This document shows positions 37,250 to 49,791 of a stretch of 64,000 bases of DNA, in pieces. The notes beneath the pieces were generated by a model. The model was not told where the DNA came from. It worked only from the letters and a program-made list of their open reading frames with translations, and searched no databases. The stretch lies in the NCBI RefSeq assembly GCF_964355755.1, contig NC_092677.1, forward strand, positions 8,063,001 to 8,127,000, read 5' to 3'. This stretch comes from Antedon mediterranea. Lineage: Eukaryota > Echinodermata > Crinoidea > Comatulida > Antedonidae. Numbering within the stretch: the stretch's first letter is position 1; each line of letters opens with the position of its first letter. The position numbers were made by a program, and so were the translations under genes.

Positions 37250-37345
37250 ACATTTTTTACGTTTAACGGAACGGACGACGGCACCGTTCAATCCTGTATA
37301 TCATTTTCCATTATTTAATAACGCGGTGCCGTCTTCAGTTCCGTG
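37250..37345. mobile_element. Small MITE-like inverted repeat
   Basis: ACGGAACGGACGACGGCACCG faces CGGTGCCGTCTTCAGTTCCG with a 37-base centre. Flanking CACATTTT…/…AAAGTGTG extends the match. No second copy is seen here. Confidence 0.6.
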
Positions 37346-37395
37346 AAAGTGTGCCCTGAGAAAACTATCGTAGAAAATGGGTTCAGTGGTAAAAC

Positions 37396-37546
37396 ATAGG
37401 GTCGTTCACACCAAATTCGTACGATTTGAATCCGTACCTTATTTGGACCCCGAATGTGGTGCTATGGTAAAAGATAGGAACGTTCACACCAAATTCGTAC
37501 GATTTAAATCTGTACCTGATTTGGACCCTGAATTTGGTGCTATGGA
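37396..37546. repeat. 78-bp tandem duplication
   Basis: CGTTCACACCAAATTCGTAC and TTTGGACCC…GAAT(G/T)TGGTGCTATGG occur twice with period 78. CACCAAATTCG and (C)GAATTTGGTG make each unit partly palindromic. Confidence 0.85.
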
Positions 37547-38539
37547 TCGAAAAGCCATTTGTTTGCTGAAATCGATTTTTTTTCCTTTGACCAATCAACA
37601 GTAGTGAGCATGAATGACCTCGCTTGACACCGATATCCGTTTTCGTGCTCGATGTGAAAGCACGCTCAACGCTTGCGATATTTTTCTCTCAGGCCGCTGG
37701 GCAAAATCCGGCCGCGACGTGGAGTAGCTTTACTCGGATGATTCGGATTGGCGATATAGGCGTGTAGTCCTACATAGGCCTACAGTTAAAACAAAAGCAA
37801 TTATTTAAGTTTTCATTATCGTTATCGTCCTAGTATAAATGGGCATTTCTGCATGTTGGAAATTGTCACTCTCTGCATTAGACCTATCATTGAATACTGT
37901 ACAACAAGAAAGTAAATCAAATTCATTAATTTCCATGTAAAACCATCTATTAAACCGCTTGAATTACGTGTCATTGTAAGTGACAGATTCCCTTACTATC
38001 CATCTTCGATGTGTAACATCTTGAATGCACAATTAAAATAACACCTACATAGAAAAGAGAAAATATACATTAACACTTACAATGATTTCTTTCTCTTAAT
38101 CTAATCACTGAGATTATCTCACAATTAGTTTATGCTATCACCTAAAGTATTCGCTAACACTGTAGGTCAGTGACCACACGTTGAATTGCTAGCTCAGTAT
38201 CGTCGCATCAAATAATAAGCGTAAACTTCTTCTTTATTTTAACTATCGATTACAAATAAATGTCTAATTATGGCTCTTTACAAAAAGACGAAAGTCCTCG
38301 CCACTGAAATTCTCCCCGCGACTTACAGTCGAACAACAGGAAACGTACATTGACATGGATTAGTTATGATGTAAACGGGTATTGTTTAAACATAGTCTCT
38401 AGCTATTGAAATGCTTTATCGTATAATTTCGTCAATGTGTGTGGGTTAGTTATTTACCCGGGTAAGTTGATGTACGAGTACGTCGATAATATTTTAAACA
38501 ATACTTGGCCTAAACTACTGGATATAAAGAAAATAGATG

Positions 38540-38615
38540 TGCCGAATTCGTTTCCGTGTGCGGAGAGCGGCGGTCTATGTCGCGGGTTTGAGTCCCATCC
38601 GATAATTAGGCTAAT
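38540..38615 (+). mobile_element. tRNA-like/SINE relic
   Basis: CGCGGGTTTGAGTCCCATCC is a good box B with T-arm context; GCGGAGAGCGGCGGTCTA upstream resembles a degraded box A/D-arm region. The stem pairs poorly, so this is not an intact tRNA gene. The opposite frame reads the WDSNPRHR peptide typical of tRNA-like DNA. Confidence 0.45.
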
Positions 38616-39017
38616 TGATTTTAATTTGCTCGCACTAGGCCTAAATAAAATGTATTGTGCTTGATTGTCAGACAATAATAATTATCGTCTTAGCGTTTTC
38701 TAATTATCGATTTGAATTTCGAAATTTAAAAGAAGCAACTCAAAATTCAAGATTGAATCTAGGTAAATTTATTGATTTTAAACTAATAATTCATCACAGT
38801 ATTCATTGTGTTACATTTATAGTCACATTATGCAAATTATAGCCTGTGTTAGTTTACTTTTAGAAGAATATAGAATGAGATATTGTCTTGGTCGAGATAT
38901 TTAGTAACATACTCATAAATCGTCACATACGTTTCTTTAAAATGTGTATAAGCTTTCAGAATTTCAATTAGCATTGTATTTTCTCAATCGTAGTAATCAC
39001 CATAATGATTAATTAAT

Positions 39018-39187
39018 ATACAAATAATGAATGTTTATGAGTGCAATGGTACAAATAATGGCACGAGGTGAATGATGAAAGGTTATATCAACGAGGCAAA
39101 GCCGAGTTGATATAACCTTTCATCATTCACCAAGTGCCATTATTTGTACCATTACACGAATACAAAAGATTCATTATTTGTTTTATA
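39018..39187. mobile_element. Palindromic MITE family E
   Basis: Arms 39045-39092 and 39106-39153 are near-perfect inverted repeats (two mismatches in 48) around a 13-base loop. The outer ends ACAAATAATGAATG and CATTATTTG extend the pairing less exactly. A second inverted pair, TATATAACATCT/AGGTGTTATATA, spans about 39184-39331 just beyond. A decayed relative lies at about 5533-5660. Confidence 0.85.
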
Positions 39188-39340
39188 TAACATCTAGACG
39201 TTTTTTTTTCGTACACAAAAATGTTTCAAAAAGTACTATTTAACGATCGTTGAATAGTGCGTACTATTGCACGCCAGGTGACCCACATTCGTCCAATCAA
39301 ATGACAGGAATTTATATAGGTGTTATATAATAAATAATAT

Positions 39341-42300
39341 ACATGGTAATAAAGTAAACTTTCCATTTTTAGTCCTTTTTATAAAACAAAAGAGAGATAA
39401 AGAGACCTTAGCAACAATAATCAAAATAACACTCTTAAAACGCGTTTTATACTCGTTCGAAACGCGATAAAGGGCTATTTTAAAAACGCGTTTCTAATAT
39501 ACTTATTTTAAAACGCGAGAACCCGCTGTTTTCTTTGAAAGAAAAGTTATAATCAAAATTATAATTATCATAATATTTAAAATCAAACTTGAAACTTGAA
39601 ACTAAAATTATGGTCATCTGCCGAGTGCGGATAACCAATATGTTTTTTTATTGATGATCCTGGGATTACTATCGAAACTTCGCACGTTAAACGCCTTTTG
39701 GTTTACCATTTAAATTTCATGTTTAAATGATTAGGCCTATTACAAACGTCATCCTGTGATTAACACCACCGATATAAGATCAAGCTCTCAACATAATTTA
39801 AACGCCTACACAAGTTAAAACACCTTGCATGCGATCCATTGACTTTTCAAATACGAAAATAGAAATGATAGTGTCAATATACACGTAAAAATAGCAAAAA
39901 AAATCATTAATGTGTAGGAATAATGAGCTCTGTTATTGCGTCAGGCTTTCTCCACATTATATATGTTTTTAGTGTGTTTTGAAATGTTTTCTTATAAATT
40001 TGTATAAAGACGTGGGTGTACCAATTTAGACTTATTAGTTTAATTAAATTTATTTAATTTAAACTGGTATTAGTTGATTTTTTAAAGTTGGTTTTCAGTA
40101 AGTTCAAACCATTGAATTGCTACATGTCACGCTGTATTCTGCATAAGCAACTTCTCCAAAAGGTTTCGGACTTTGGTTAAAGACAACTTACTCATTGTTG
40201 TTAAAAGATAATATCTGAGCCCGCATACAAATATCCTGGATAGTGGCCGTGTGTGTTAATTTTTTTTAAAGAGAGAAGTCCTATACAAATCAGTTGGTTA
40301 GAAATTCTGGCAAATTCTAAACAAGATCTAGAACCAATCGTATTGGCGGCTGTCCTTTACTGTTGTATGGGAGAAGCCACTCCATAGGCCTAGTTGCTAA
40401 GGCTCTCAAATATCGTTTTGTTATTTTTTTAACTGAGTTACATATGAAAAGAATCCGGTTTCAGACCTAATATTTTATCTGAAAAATTGACCAAAGAAAT
40501 ATTTGCCAGAAATAAATTTTACTGAACATTGTACTTGCTATTATTATTGGGAATAAAGAGTACGTTTAACTGTCAGTTGGTAATTCACTAACCTCAACCT
40601 ACTCCGATCCTTTCATCTATCAAATACCGTGCTTAATGGCTTCTTATTCGAGCGTGTACTCCTCGAGTACCGGGGAATTAAAAAGTGCCGAGATTTATTA
40701 ATATTTGCTGGTAATACACTTGTAATATTTCAATCAAGCTGAAAATTACCCAAACTTATATATTTGTGCATTTCACTAAAAGAAAAAGCCATTTTAAAAG
40801 TTTTCGAAAACATTCATCTGGTTTCAAATAATTTATGTATTTTTTTCCTTTTATTGAACATACCAAAATAGTAAGTCTATTTTTTATGGTACAAAGGGAA
40901 ACATTTAGAACATTTTTCCAGAATTGTACTGTGTACACTATTATTGGCATTGGAGAAAGTGGGAAGCAAATGTTTATTAAACCTGCTTAACAGGAAATTA
41001 ACTTAACTTTGTTTTAAGTTAATGATTTTGCTATTCCTCAATATTTTACTTAAGCTCTTCTTTACTATCTTAACTTAAGCAAAACGATTTAAGTTAAGAT
41101 TGATCCTGAACATTTTCCTGGGCCTATTCATATTTGTATTAATTTGTTAAGATATGATAACTATACGTCTAGTTATTCTACTAATGAAGGTTATGTTTTT
41201 CCTCATTCATTTTATTTTTAAATCTAATAGACATTCTCATGTTATCCCAACTTCCATTTGTTGACAATTTCAGCCTGAATAATGCCTTCTTATTGAAAAA
41301 AAAGGTGTTTACAACGTACAGTAGTATTGCAGTCTCCGTGATTAGACATACATATTTGTGTATTTAACCCAATTCAATTCACATTTCGTTCATCGTCATC
41401 GTTCACAATACAATTATTATAATTGATAATCTTGCATTGAGTTGAGTTCTGTTCTTTGCAAGACCATTATACAAAAACAAATCACAAACATATACACAAA
41501 GATAGATTAAAATAAAAGAAAACATCATTTGGTGTTGGTCCAACGAGGTTTTATAGTACCAATATCAATGTTAGCAAAATGTATGAGGGAAAGCAAATTA
41601 AAAAAATATTTATGAATATAATGAATAATTATGTATTTTATTATCATAATGCAAAAAAAAAACTTTGTTGAAAACCAGTTGCCGATCGGTTACATTGATA
41701 TAACACTATGCCAGCAAGACATGCGCAGACGATTGTATATTCGGTCTGATGGACTTTGTGCGTAACGTCGCGTCGTGTAATTGAAAAGTCCCTAAAAGAC
41801 GCCAGTTAATATTCTCTTTATGATCACCGTCTGCGCTAAAGTCCTTATGGAGAATGCGATAAAGTAAGCAACTTATAACGATAGATATACGATACATTGA
41901 TTATAATCTCTATAAAGTGATTGTCGACACTTGTGTAAACTAATCATTCATTTTCACTGCGGTGGTTACTCTTAGTAACAGGACAAAATAAACAGATTTT
42001 ATGCAATCTGTTTCTAGACGAATAATGTTTCTAAATTATAGTCTGTACTAGTATTAATAGACTTTACAAAACGTTTTGTTTGCGAACTTAGAGTTTGCTC
42101 GAGTTTGCCAGTGTAGACGTGTGTCAACTACACTATCAAACCAGCACCAGTTTGCAAAGAAAATTGTTTGTTGCAGAGTAGTCTATGAATGCCTAACATA
42201 CTGCGTATGGTGATAGTTTTGCTTCTGTGAACTAAGTCAATTGGTCAGGAAAACATATGACCAATTAATATTACCGCATAAATGTTACGACCCACGAACA

Positions 42301-42445
42301 TTATATTTCATCTTTAATCAATATCTCATAGTCAACGTAATAGATTTTCTTAATCAACAAATGGCGTGTTTGTTAATATAAATACTTTTGTGGTATGCAT
42401 TTTGTAAATGTAACCAAGATGTCAGACGGAACAAAGTGGACTAAT
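39341..42445. other. Gene-free stretch
   Basis: AT-rich. Near 40997-41100 the word AACTTAA/TTAAGTT recurs in both orientations, giving small stems. Three Xs of AAAACGCG(T/A) lie at 39436-39520 around AAACGCGTTT. No exon was recognised. Confidence 0.5.
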
Positions 42446-42690
42446 AGTGTTAGTGTTGGTTAGATAACTGTTTAGTGTTAGTGTTGGTTAGATAACTGGT
42501 TAGTGTTGGTTAGATAACTGTTTAGTGTTAGTGTTGGTTAGATAACTGTTTAGTGTTAGTGTTGGTTAGATAACTGTTTAGTGTTAGTGTTGGTTAGATA
42601 ACTGTTTAGTGTTAGTGTTGGTTAGATAACTGTTTAGTGTTAGTGTTGGTTAGATAACTGTTTAGTGTTAGTGTTGGTTAGATAACTGTT
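42446..42690. repeat. 28-bp minisatellite, about eight units
   Basis: The unit GTGTTAGTGTTGGTTAGATA + ACTGTTTA repeats almost without change. The second unit is shortened (ACTGGTTA). High identity implies recent expansion. Confidence 0.97.
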
Positions 42691-42745
42691 TTCATCTTTA
42701 AAGCAGTAACTCCAGTAGAATAATGTTGATCTCTAGTTAGAGCAA

Positions 42746-43121
42746 AGAACTTATAACACAAGAATCTCCTGTTCTTCAATTTGCATTCAAAACACAGTAT
42801 CGGAAGTTCAGGGTTAAAAGGTCAAACAGGGCGACGCCATTTCACAGCATGGAGCCCCCCCCCCCCCCCCCACCTAGAGTATTAGCAGATCCCATCTATG
42901 ATTTTGATTTTCTAATTTGATGCGGGTGCCCTACTCCTCAGTCAATTAATCTATCCCCCTAGAGTATTAGCAGATCCCCTCTATGATTTTGACTTTCTAA
43001 TTTGATGCGGGCGCGCTTCTCCATGGCTCACAACCACCCATTAGCTCTATTCTATCCCACAATGCCTTTCGAAATTGTTACGCGCTTCGGACGAACAGGA
43101 GATTCTTGTGTTATAAGTTCT
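42746..43121. mobile_element. MITE family D with perfect 29-bp TIRs and an internal duplication
   Basis: 42746-42774 and 43093-43121 are perfect inverted repeats (AGAACTTATAACACAAGAAT…). Inside, CCTAGAGTATTAGCAGATCC begins at 42873 and again at 42958 (85-bp period), and a run of 17 Cs lies at 42855-42871. It has no coding capacity. Confidence 0.85.
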
Positions 43122-43959
43122 GTGGTTAAAGTCCGTATTAAACAGATTATTTACCTTAAATTCAACAATAATAATATAGTTATAATATCAGTACACTGAT
43201 AAATTAATAATTAACAATTTCAAATATTTTTCTACGTATAACCGATATTAACCATATCTTAAATTTTGTTGCAGACTAATGCCCTTAAATATATTTAATA
43301 TTAACTTTGGTAATCCAATATTTTATGATATAATTTCAACGTTACAACCTTGGTGATTTCTAATTATTGTATTATAAATACAACATCTTACTGAATTAGA
43401 GGAATCGTGATTTAAAATGCTTGACACAATTTTTCATTATTTTTAAATATTTAATTAATCTTATTTATCTGATGCATTGCAAGAATTAATTTACCATAGT
43501 AAATTTCCTATTTGAAAAAATATTCTACATTGTAGCGATTAAGATAAAATGTTATATGTTCTGAGAACGGAAATATTACGTCCTGCAGTAATATTACTTT
43601 AATGTGTTTTAATAAATTTGGTAAAACATATCTTTACAAGATCATGTACAAATAGGAAATGATCTTATCAATCTTAATCTTTTAAGTGTGAATGTACCGT
43701 TATTCGATATTAATGGTTGAGCATCTAAATTGTTGTACAAATTATATTACCTCACACAGAAGCCACACGAATTACCGTAGCTAACAGTACCTTAAGGCAC
43801 GTTCACACTGTAAGAAATTGAAATTTCCTAATGGAAACCCATTTGTCTTTGTCATTCAGAAGTTAATTGGAAACCTCTGATTGAGTTAAAGGTTCAACTA
43901 ACTATAGTCTTAATTATGTCTGTTGTTTTCACGTTCTGATTCTTACGTGTTATTGTGAT

Positions 43960-44355
43960 TCGGCAAAATCAAACATATTGGATAAAGATTCGGCATAATC
44001 AAACAGATTGGACAAGGCGCCAATGGCGACAAAAACAGTCATCATTTTTGTCACTGATGTTCGAATTTGTCTGACGGTCATATTTGTAATGCTCTTTTTC
44101 ATTTGATACATGGTTTATTCTAATAAAACCCATTCGAAAAAGAGGTGCCAATGTCGACAAAAAACTGATCATTCTGATTTTAGTCAAACGCGACTTTACA
44201 GTTCACTATGTCGGTCGGTTGGTCGGTAAACATTAACTCAAATATGAGCACGCGACTGCAGCCATGTATGGCTTTGATTAGTCGCGTGCAACGCGACTCT
44301 GCAGCTCATTATGTTGGTCGGTCGGTTGGTCGGTAAACACTTAACTTGAGCACGC
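43960..44355. repeat. Duplicated block with GGTCGG arrays
   Basis: GCGCCAATGGCGACAAAAAC (about 44017) recurs as GGTGCCAATGTCGACAAAAA (about 44144). ACGCGACT…CA(C/T)TATGT(C/T)GGTCGGT with TTGGTCGGTAAACA occurs twice, near 44188 and 44290. Related GGTCGG pieces lie at 45275-45365 and, inverted, at 58845-58940: an interspersed repeat family. Confidence 0.8.
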
Positions 44356-44394
44356 GCCTTGTTTTTAAGTATGTTTGTTTTGATACATGGCATA

Positions 44395-44715
44395 TAAAGG
44401 TAAAGGTAAAGGTATTTATATTTGTCCTCAAGCTTAACTGGAAACTGAGGAAATTCGGATTAGGCCCTTCATGGACCCACAGCAGCCAGCAGTGCAGCGC
44501 CTACCAGATAAGCACACGAGAGACGATCCTCTACTCTTTTCAAATAGTGTACCAAGTTCTTTAAGTACACGGGACCAACGGCTTTACATCTCATCTGAAG
44601 GAAGAGGCAATGAGAGTAAAGCATCTTGCCCAAGGATGCAATTAGTATGGTAAAGATAACTTCGAACCCATGCCTATCACATGCTAGTCCGATATTACCA
44701 TTACACCATCACTCT
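44395..44715 (-). mobile_element. tRNA-derived SINE
   Basis: On the minus strand TGGTGTAATGG (44698-44708) is a perfect box A and GGTTCGAAGTT (44658-44668) a good box B, spaced as in a tRNA. A body containing TGCATCCTTGGGCAAGATGC follows. The 3' end is a (TTTACC)n-type tail at about 44397-44415, as expected for LINE-mobilised SINEs. Confidence 0.85.
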
Positions 44716-45274
44716 CCTGTATATACAGCACCCGCCGCGTTTCTATATGAAACCAGCATACATAATGTATAAGTATAATCGAAATTCCATATGGTTTCTA
44801 ATTTTCTCACTATTTAGCATTAACAATATTAAATTATAATAATCAAAATATCATATCGTGATGCTGGTGTAATTCCAAGGGAATGGGAAATGAAAGACTT
44901 CCCTAACTTAACGTCGACACACTAGTGCAATATAACAACATCTATTTAAGTAATTCCCAAAACAATCAAGCATGCCATCTTAAATTAATTGCACACTCAT
45001 TGTGAGAATACTAATTCTTCTTAGGCCTATATGATTCTGATTTAATTTTATTTTCGAAAAGTGTCGCTGTGTAGAAACTTTTGATAAAGAGTCTAGGATC
45101 AAACACAATGATGCAATGTGTAAAATTATGTATAGGCCAATTATAATTTTAACGATTCTAAGTTTTTATTTATTTTTTTTGTGTTATTTACAACTTCGTG
45201 GGGTTTTCAATGACAAATATTTCAATTTGATACGTAAACGAAACATTGTATTGTAATTACAAAGTCATATTAAT

Positions 45275-45365
45275 TTTTGCCACGACCATACTAATGTCGG
45301 TCGGTTTGTCGGTCGGTCGGTAAGCACTAAACTTAAATTGAGCACGAGACTGCAGCTATGTTTGT
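45275..45365. repeat. GGTCGG interspersed repeat
   Basis: GTCGGTCGGTTTGTCGGTCGG with GTAAGCACTAAACTT and GAGCACGAGACTGCAGC matches the 44.2-kb and 58.9-kb copies. Confidence 0.75.
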
Positions 45366-46144
45366 GGCCTTGCTCAAATAGAAGAGGAAATGAAACATGA
45401 ATAGTAAACAAGATCCGAACTTCCACTGTATAAAAGAATCTATTGAAACATAGACGAATGTAATGAAATGTAAACATAAAAAAAAATACATAAAATTGAT
45501 AACATAACGCATAAGTTCGGGTTAGTGATACCTAAGTAAAATAAATTACCATGTGTTATTCCACCAGTATTATTACAGTACACGCAGGCAACTAGGGTAA
45601 AGTTAACGAAGATCGTTTTGAAGCAACATATTCACCAGGTAATTCAAAGAACGACAGTATTGTTTAGCAAAGTAAAAAAAAAGTGTTGAAATGTGATTAA
45701 ATTTATTCATCTATGACATCAAGTTATTAATATTAAGTTAATGGTTAAACCAAGTACACACGTGACAAACCGGAGCAGCGTAAACTGTGTCAATTGCCGT
45801 ACGGTACAAACGATGTGTATGATGCCATTTACCATTTTGATTGTCTATTAAGTATAGTCGGGTTGGTGTGTGTAGTGCAGAGAGCTCTTGGGAAACGTAT
45901 CGTTCACTCCACCCCAACCGTCCTTGATTTCTTTGTTCTTACCCTGTTCGAAGTACAGTATATTCTCCAAGTACTATCTCAAGCGTTTGTCTTATCTTTC
46001 CTAATTTTTACTTTTCATTTACCAAAATCTTATAATGTGTAACGAACAGTCAATACAAGTTATTATGAATTATTTATTTTAGATTATGCAGCCCCTTGAA
46101 ATAATGGCCTAAATATAATAAAGGCCTAAACGTATTGAAACAGA

Positions 46145-46215
46145 ATCCTCGAAAGAGGAATGCACGATTCCAGAAGTCCAGTTCCACAGCTGAAAGCTAT
46201 ACCATTCAGCCACAT
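46145..46215 (-). mobile_element. tRNA-like fragment
   Basis: On the minus strand TGGCTGAATGG matches box A, followed by GTATAGC. The box B region (GGAATCGTGC) is degraded. Confidence 0.35.
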
Positions 46216-46689
46216 AAATAGCTTGCAGACAACTAACCTTAGGCCTACAATATATAGATGTCTAGTGAGAGGAAGGGTCATTGGTAGGCCTACGCTTCAC
46301 TACATCTCGAGATGGGTTTAATAAGTAATTCATTCATACTGTTTACATCTAAGAATTATATTACAGGATCGCCTGGAACGAATTCGTGGGATTCCTCCCA
46401 ATGTTAACATTTTCAATTAATCACGTGGAAAATCACTTAATCATTTTTGTTTTCAAGCTTGGCGTATAGCTGTAAATCTACATGGCCAGTTACTGTCAAA
46501 AGTCGATCATTTATGACTGACTTCATAATTCATTTTAAATCACATGGCAAATGTTATTTCAATGCTTTTGTTCACAGTCTATTAGCATAGATTGATTGAT
46601 GTGATTGAAGTTATTTATCAGAAACGATAGTTACATAAAAAAAAATGCAACTATAGGGCCTCTCTTTGATGGTGTTAGATGGTGTTTGA

Positions 46690-47110
46690 TGGGCAATGTT
46701 ACTTATTGATATATTTATATAGCGCATTCTACGAACAATTTTCCACAATGTCGTCACAATGCGCTGTGGACTTAGATGGACGTTACAATGTTCAACCATA
46801 GACTTATCTAATTTATAGACGCATGATTCTATGAAATGCTTCTCCGAAACGAAGCTATTTTGCCTGTCTACAACAGCGGCTGTGTGAGCTAGTACACAAC
46901 CTTCTACTCGTCTCAGAAGATGTACTAGGTTCTTTACAGTGTACATGAGCATTGTGTGTACACTGGACCTATGGTTTATATATAGACATGTTCTACCACC
47001 ATGAAACGAGTGAGGCTCGAACCCTTGCGATAATGCTATATGGATTACGACGCACGCTCGGTCACTCACGGTTACTAGTACCATCCGAGCGTGGTACTCA
47101 TTACAAGTAT
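46690..47110 (-). mobile_element. tRNA-derived SINE, second copy
   Basis: On the minus strand GGGTTCGAGCC (47014-47024) is a good box B, with a tRNA-like GTGAGTGACCGAGCGTG upstream. The body includes GTGTACACTGGACC (on +) as in the 53.9-kb copy, and ends with the ATTTATATAGCGCATTCTAC block (on +). The 189-codon minus-strand frame here is just this repeat read through. Confidence 0.7.
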
Positions 47111-47867
47111 TGTAATAGAGCTGGTAGTTTTTATGGATTCTTTCCGCTAAATGTTTAATTCTAGAAAGGAAAGTATACACACATTTCTATTTCTAGAATG
47201 ATTTATTGGAAAGAATAGTAGTTAGATGTTCCCGTGTGGGTGTACGTTGATCCAAAATAGTATCCATTGAGAATGCAACACGTTATAGCGGAATTAAAGA
47301 TGCTTTCCTCTTCAAATATTGTCCGTGCGGCTCTTGCGTTCAGTTTCTGTCAGGGAGTTCCAATGCACAATGTGCCTTTTTTGTTCGGTTTATATTTACA
47401 AATCAATCAGAAAATGTACGTGGAGCAAACGCTATACATAACTGACTTATTAGAGCCTTTATTATTATTATTTTCCATAACTGTTAAATTAGCAAGAAAA
47501 CTACACATTTTTCTAGAAATTAATAATTGGATGGAATTTTAGTGAGATGGGTGCGTGAGTGTATACGTTTACTCACATTGGCGTAATTTTTATAAGGATC
47601 ATAGCAAATTAAAATTATCATATTAGAGGATTATTTCATGAATGCGGTTAAAATAAAGACAGAACCATTTGTCAATTTCAATTACGCAAAATATTGACGG
47701 AATACATTTATATGTATATATAAATTCTGAGGCTCTTTGAATGACATCACTTCGTGAATTATTATTAGTGTGGGTGGTCACATTTGTACACGAACACAAC
47801 ATTTAATATATATTTATAAATAAACATTATGATTAGAAATGCGCGTATCCATCCTTCTATCTAAATT

Positions 47868-48347
47868 ATTGGTTCCCTCTTCTTTGGACGCAACGCAACG
47901 ACGTAGGCGCATCGAAAGTGAGTTGACTAATCGTTAGCGACGGTTCGAGTTATCCACTGCGTCGTAATTGGTCAAATTAAAGTTTAGTTTTCACTAGAAA
48001 CGCAAGGACGTAGACGTAACGCAAGCGAGTTGACCAATGGCAAGCCACCGTTCGAATAATCCGTCGCTTGTGATTGGTCAAATTACTTTCGTTGTGCTTA
48101 CGGCCTTGTATTGTGTCCTAAAGCTTGGTTCCCACTAGAACGTAACGCAAGGACGTAAACGCAACGCAAGCGTTTTAATCAATGACAAGGGAAGTTATAG
48201 ACAGTTAGCAATCACAAGCGAAGAAGCCATCACTTGTGATTGGTCAGTTTTCTTGCGTTGCGTTACGTCCTTGTGTTGCGTCGCTAGTGGAAACCACGTT
48301 AATGTGATTACGCTCTTTCGTTGCATCCAAGTAGGAACCAAGCTTAA
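47868..48347. mobile_element. Cluster of nested MITE family A copies
   Basis: A complete copy spans 48119-48302 (TAAAGCTTGGTTCCCACTAG … CTAGTGGAAACCACGTTA). To its left are two diverged partial copies (47868-47983, 47984-48118) and to its right a 3' half ending AGGAACCAAGCTTAA at 48347. ACGCAAGGACGTA and CAATCACAAGCG are the shared inner words. Confidence 0.85.
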
Positions 48348-48824
48348 CCCGAATTCTTCTGGTCCATTTTATGTTGTGCAATTTTGAAATTCACCCAGTG
48401 AACATTGGACGTCCTCAAGAGTTTTCAAAAGTGTTTTTTAATAAGTTATTAATTCCACGGTGTATCTGTATGTATTTATATCTTTTGGAAGTATCTTGTG
48501 TGTTTTGACATTAATTTGTGCATGCATTGGGCATAATACAGTTTATTGTTGAAAGCTGCATTGTGGTGACAACAGTTACACTTTTAAAATAAGTTTTAAC
48601 TCGGTTAAATACATTTTTAGAGGTAGATTCATCCTCTTTTGTGTACACGTTGATTGGTGTTTACACCCAAAGGTCAATATGTTGTTGTTCTATGTTGTTA
48701 TGTTTATACAACAGTTCGTTGCGTCGTCTGATGATGTCATGCATAATAATAGTGTTAAGGTAACAGTAGTCAAAAAACAACAATGTTAAACACTGTAAAA
48801 ATTACAATCGTAATCGTTACTTCT

Positions 48825-49009
48825 TAAAGCGTGGTTTCCACTAGCGACGCAACGCAAGGACGTAACGCAACGCAAGTGAATTGACCAATCACAAGCGACG
48901 GCTTATTCGCTTGTGATTGCTAACTGTCTATATCTTCGCTTGTCATTGGTCAACGCGCTTGCGTTGCGTTTACGTCCTTGCGTTACGTTCTAGTGGGAAC
49001 CAAGCTTTA
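48825..49009. mobile_element. MITE family A, full copy, opposite orientation
   Basis: It starts TAAAGCGTGGTTTCCACTAG and ends CTAGTGGGAACCAAGCTTTA; 185 bp. Even the non-palindromic centre (GATTGCTAACTGTCTATA) matches the reverse complement of the 48119 copy, so the two are inverted sister copies about 0.5 kb apart. Confidence 0.9.
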
Positions 49010-49129
49010 GAGTGCATACGCAAGCTGGTTTCAATGCGCTGTGCACAAATGTAAAACAGAAAATGAAAAAAATAGAAAATGAAAAATGATTTAAAAAAAT
49101 TAAAAAGCTTGTGGTCTTCAGCTGAGCCT

Positions 49130-49263
49130 AAAGTCTGTTTTCCCATATATTTGCTAATATATTCGCGCGAATCTTGAGTTATTCTTAAAATTATTAATAC
49201 GCATGAGCATCAGTCAGTATTTTCGATTCGCGCGAATAAATTCGTCTAGCGGTAAAACGGCTT
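49130..49263. mobile_element. MITE family B, short copy
   Basis: ATTCGCGCGAATC at the left and GATTCGCGCGAATAAATTCG then AAAACGGCTT at the right match the ends of the 59.8-kb element with substitutions. The centre is shorter. Confidence 0.7.
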
Positions 49264-49548
49264 GCCTTTATTTTTAATCTCTCCTTATTCCGCTCCTTAA
49301 CCATAAAGTCAATTATAGAAGTTGAGGGTAAGAACACCGTGGCTAGTAAAAATAACCGCCGATAACATATCATAAATATAGATACATTATTGTAATTGAT
49401 ATGCGGATGGCTTATGGTTATTATTAAACAAAAGACATGATGAAAAGCACATGAGCATACTCATAAACAATATGATTTCTTCTTCATACACATTGTTTTT
49501 CGGGAATTGATTCCCCCAACATTATGCTGCGTACGGCATTTGAGATGA

Positions 49549-49791
49549 CCAATGATGTGATCGTTAGCCATGACATCATGAAAATTGATGCGATGCAAAC
49601 TTTGCGTTCCCCGCTGATGCAGATTGTTGTGGTATATAAAGCAGCGTTCGATTGCTTGAGCGTTAGAGTTAGATCATGTATTGATATATCTTGTCCATTA
49701 TCTGTTATTTCGCTTACAGTGTACAAGCGTCTCTATCATACAGGATACAGTACCAAGTTTTTTGCCGCTTCTAAGCCGTGTTTGACTACAG
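49549..49791 (+). promoter_or_regulatory. Promoter-like island with CCAAT, CRE-like and TATA boxes, then a donor
   Basis: CCAAT at 49549-49553, TGACATCAT at 49571-49579 and TATATAAA at 49633-49640 have textbook spacing for a TATA promoter starting near 49665. The base composition is less AT-rich than around it. CTACAG|GTAACG gives a donor at 49792. The frame through the island has no recognisable product. The target gene is not seen. Confidence 0.35.

Noticed and set aside
38540-38615. Functional tRNA gene
   Set aside because: Box B is good, but the T-stem and acceptor do not pair and box A is degraded.
38454-38675. Minus-strand frame containing WDSNPRHR
   Set aside because: This peptide is the usual artefact of reading tRNA box B DNA on the other strand.
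46611-47180. 189-codon minus-strand open frame
   Set aside because: It coincides with a tRNA-derived SINE copy that recurs at 53.9 kb, and the peptide has no family features.
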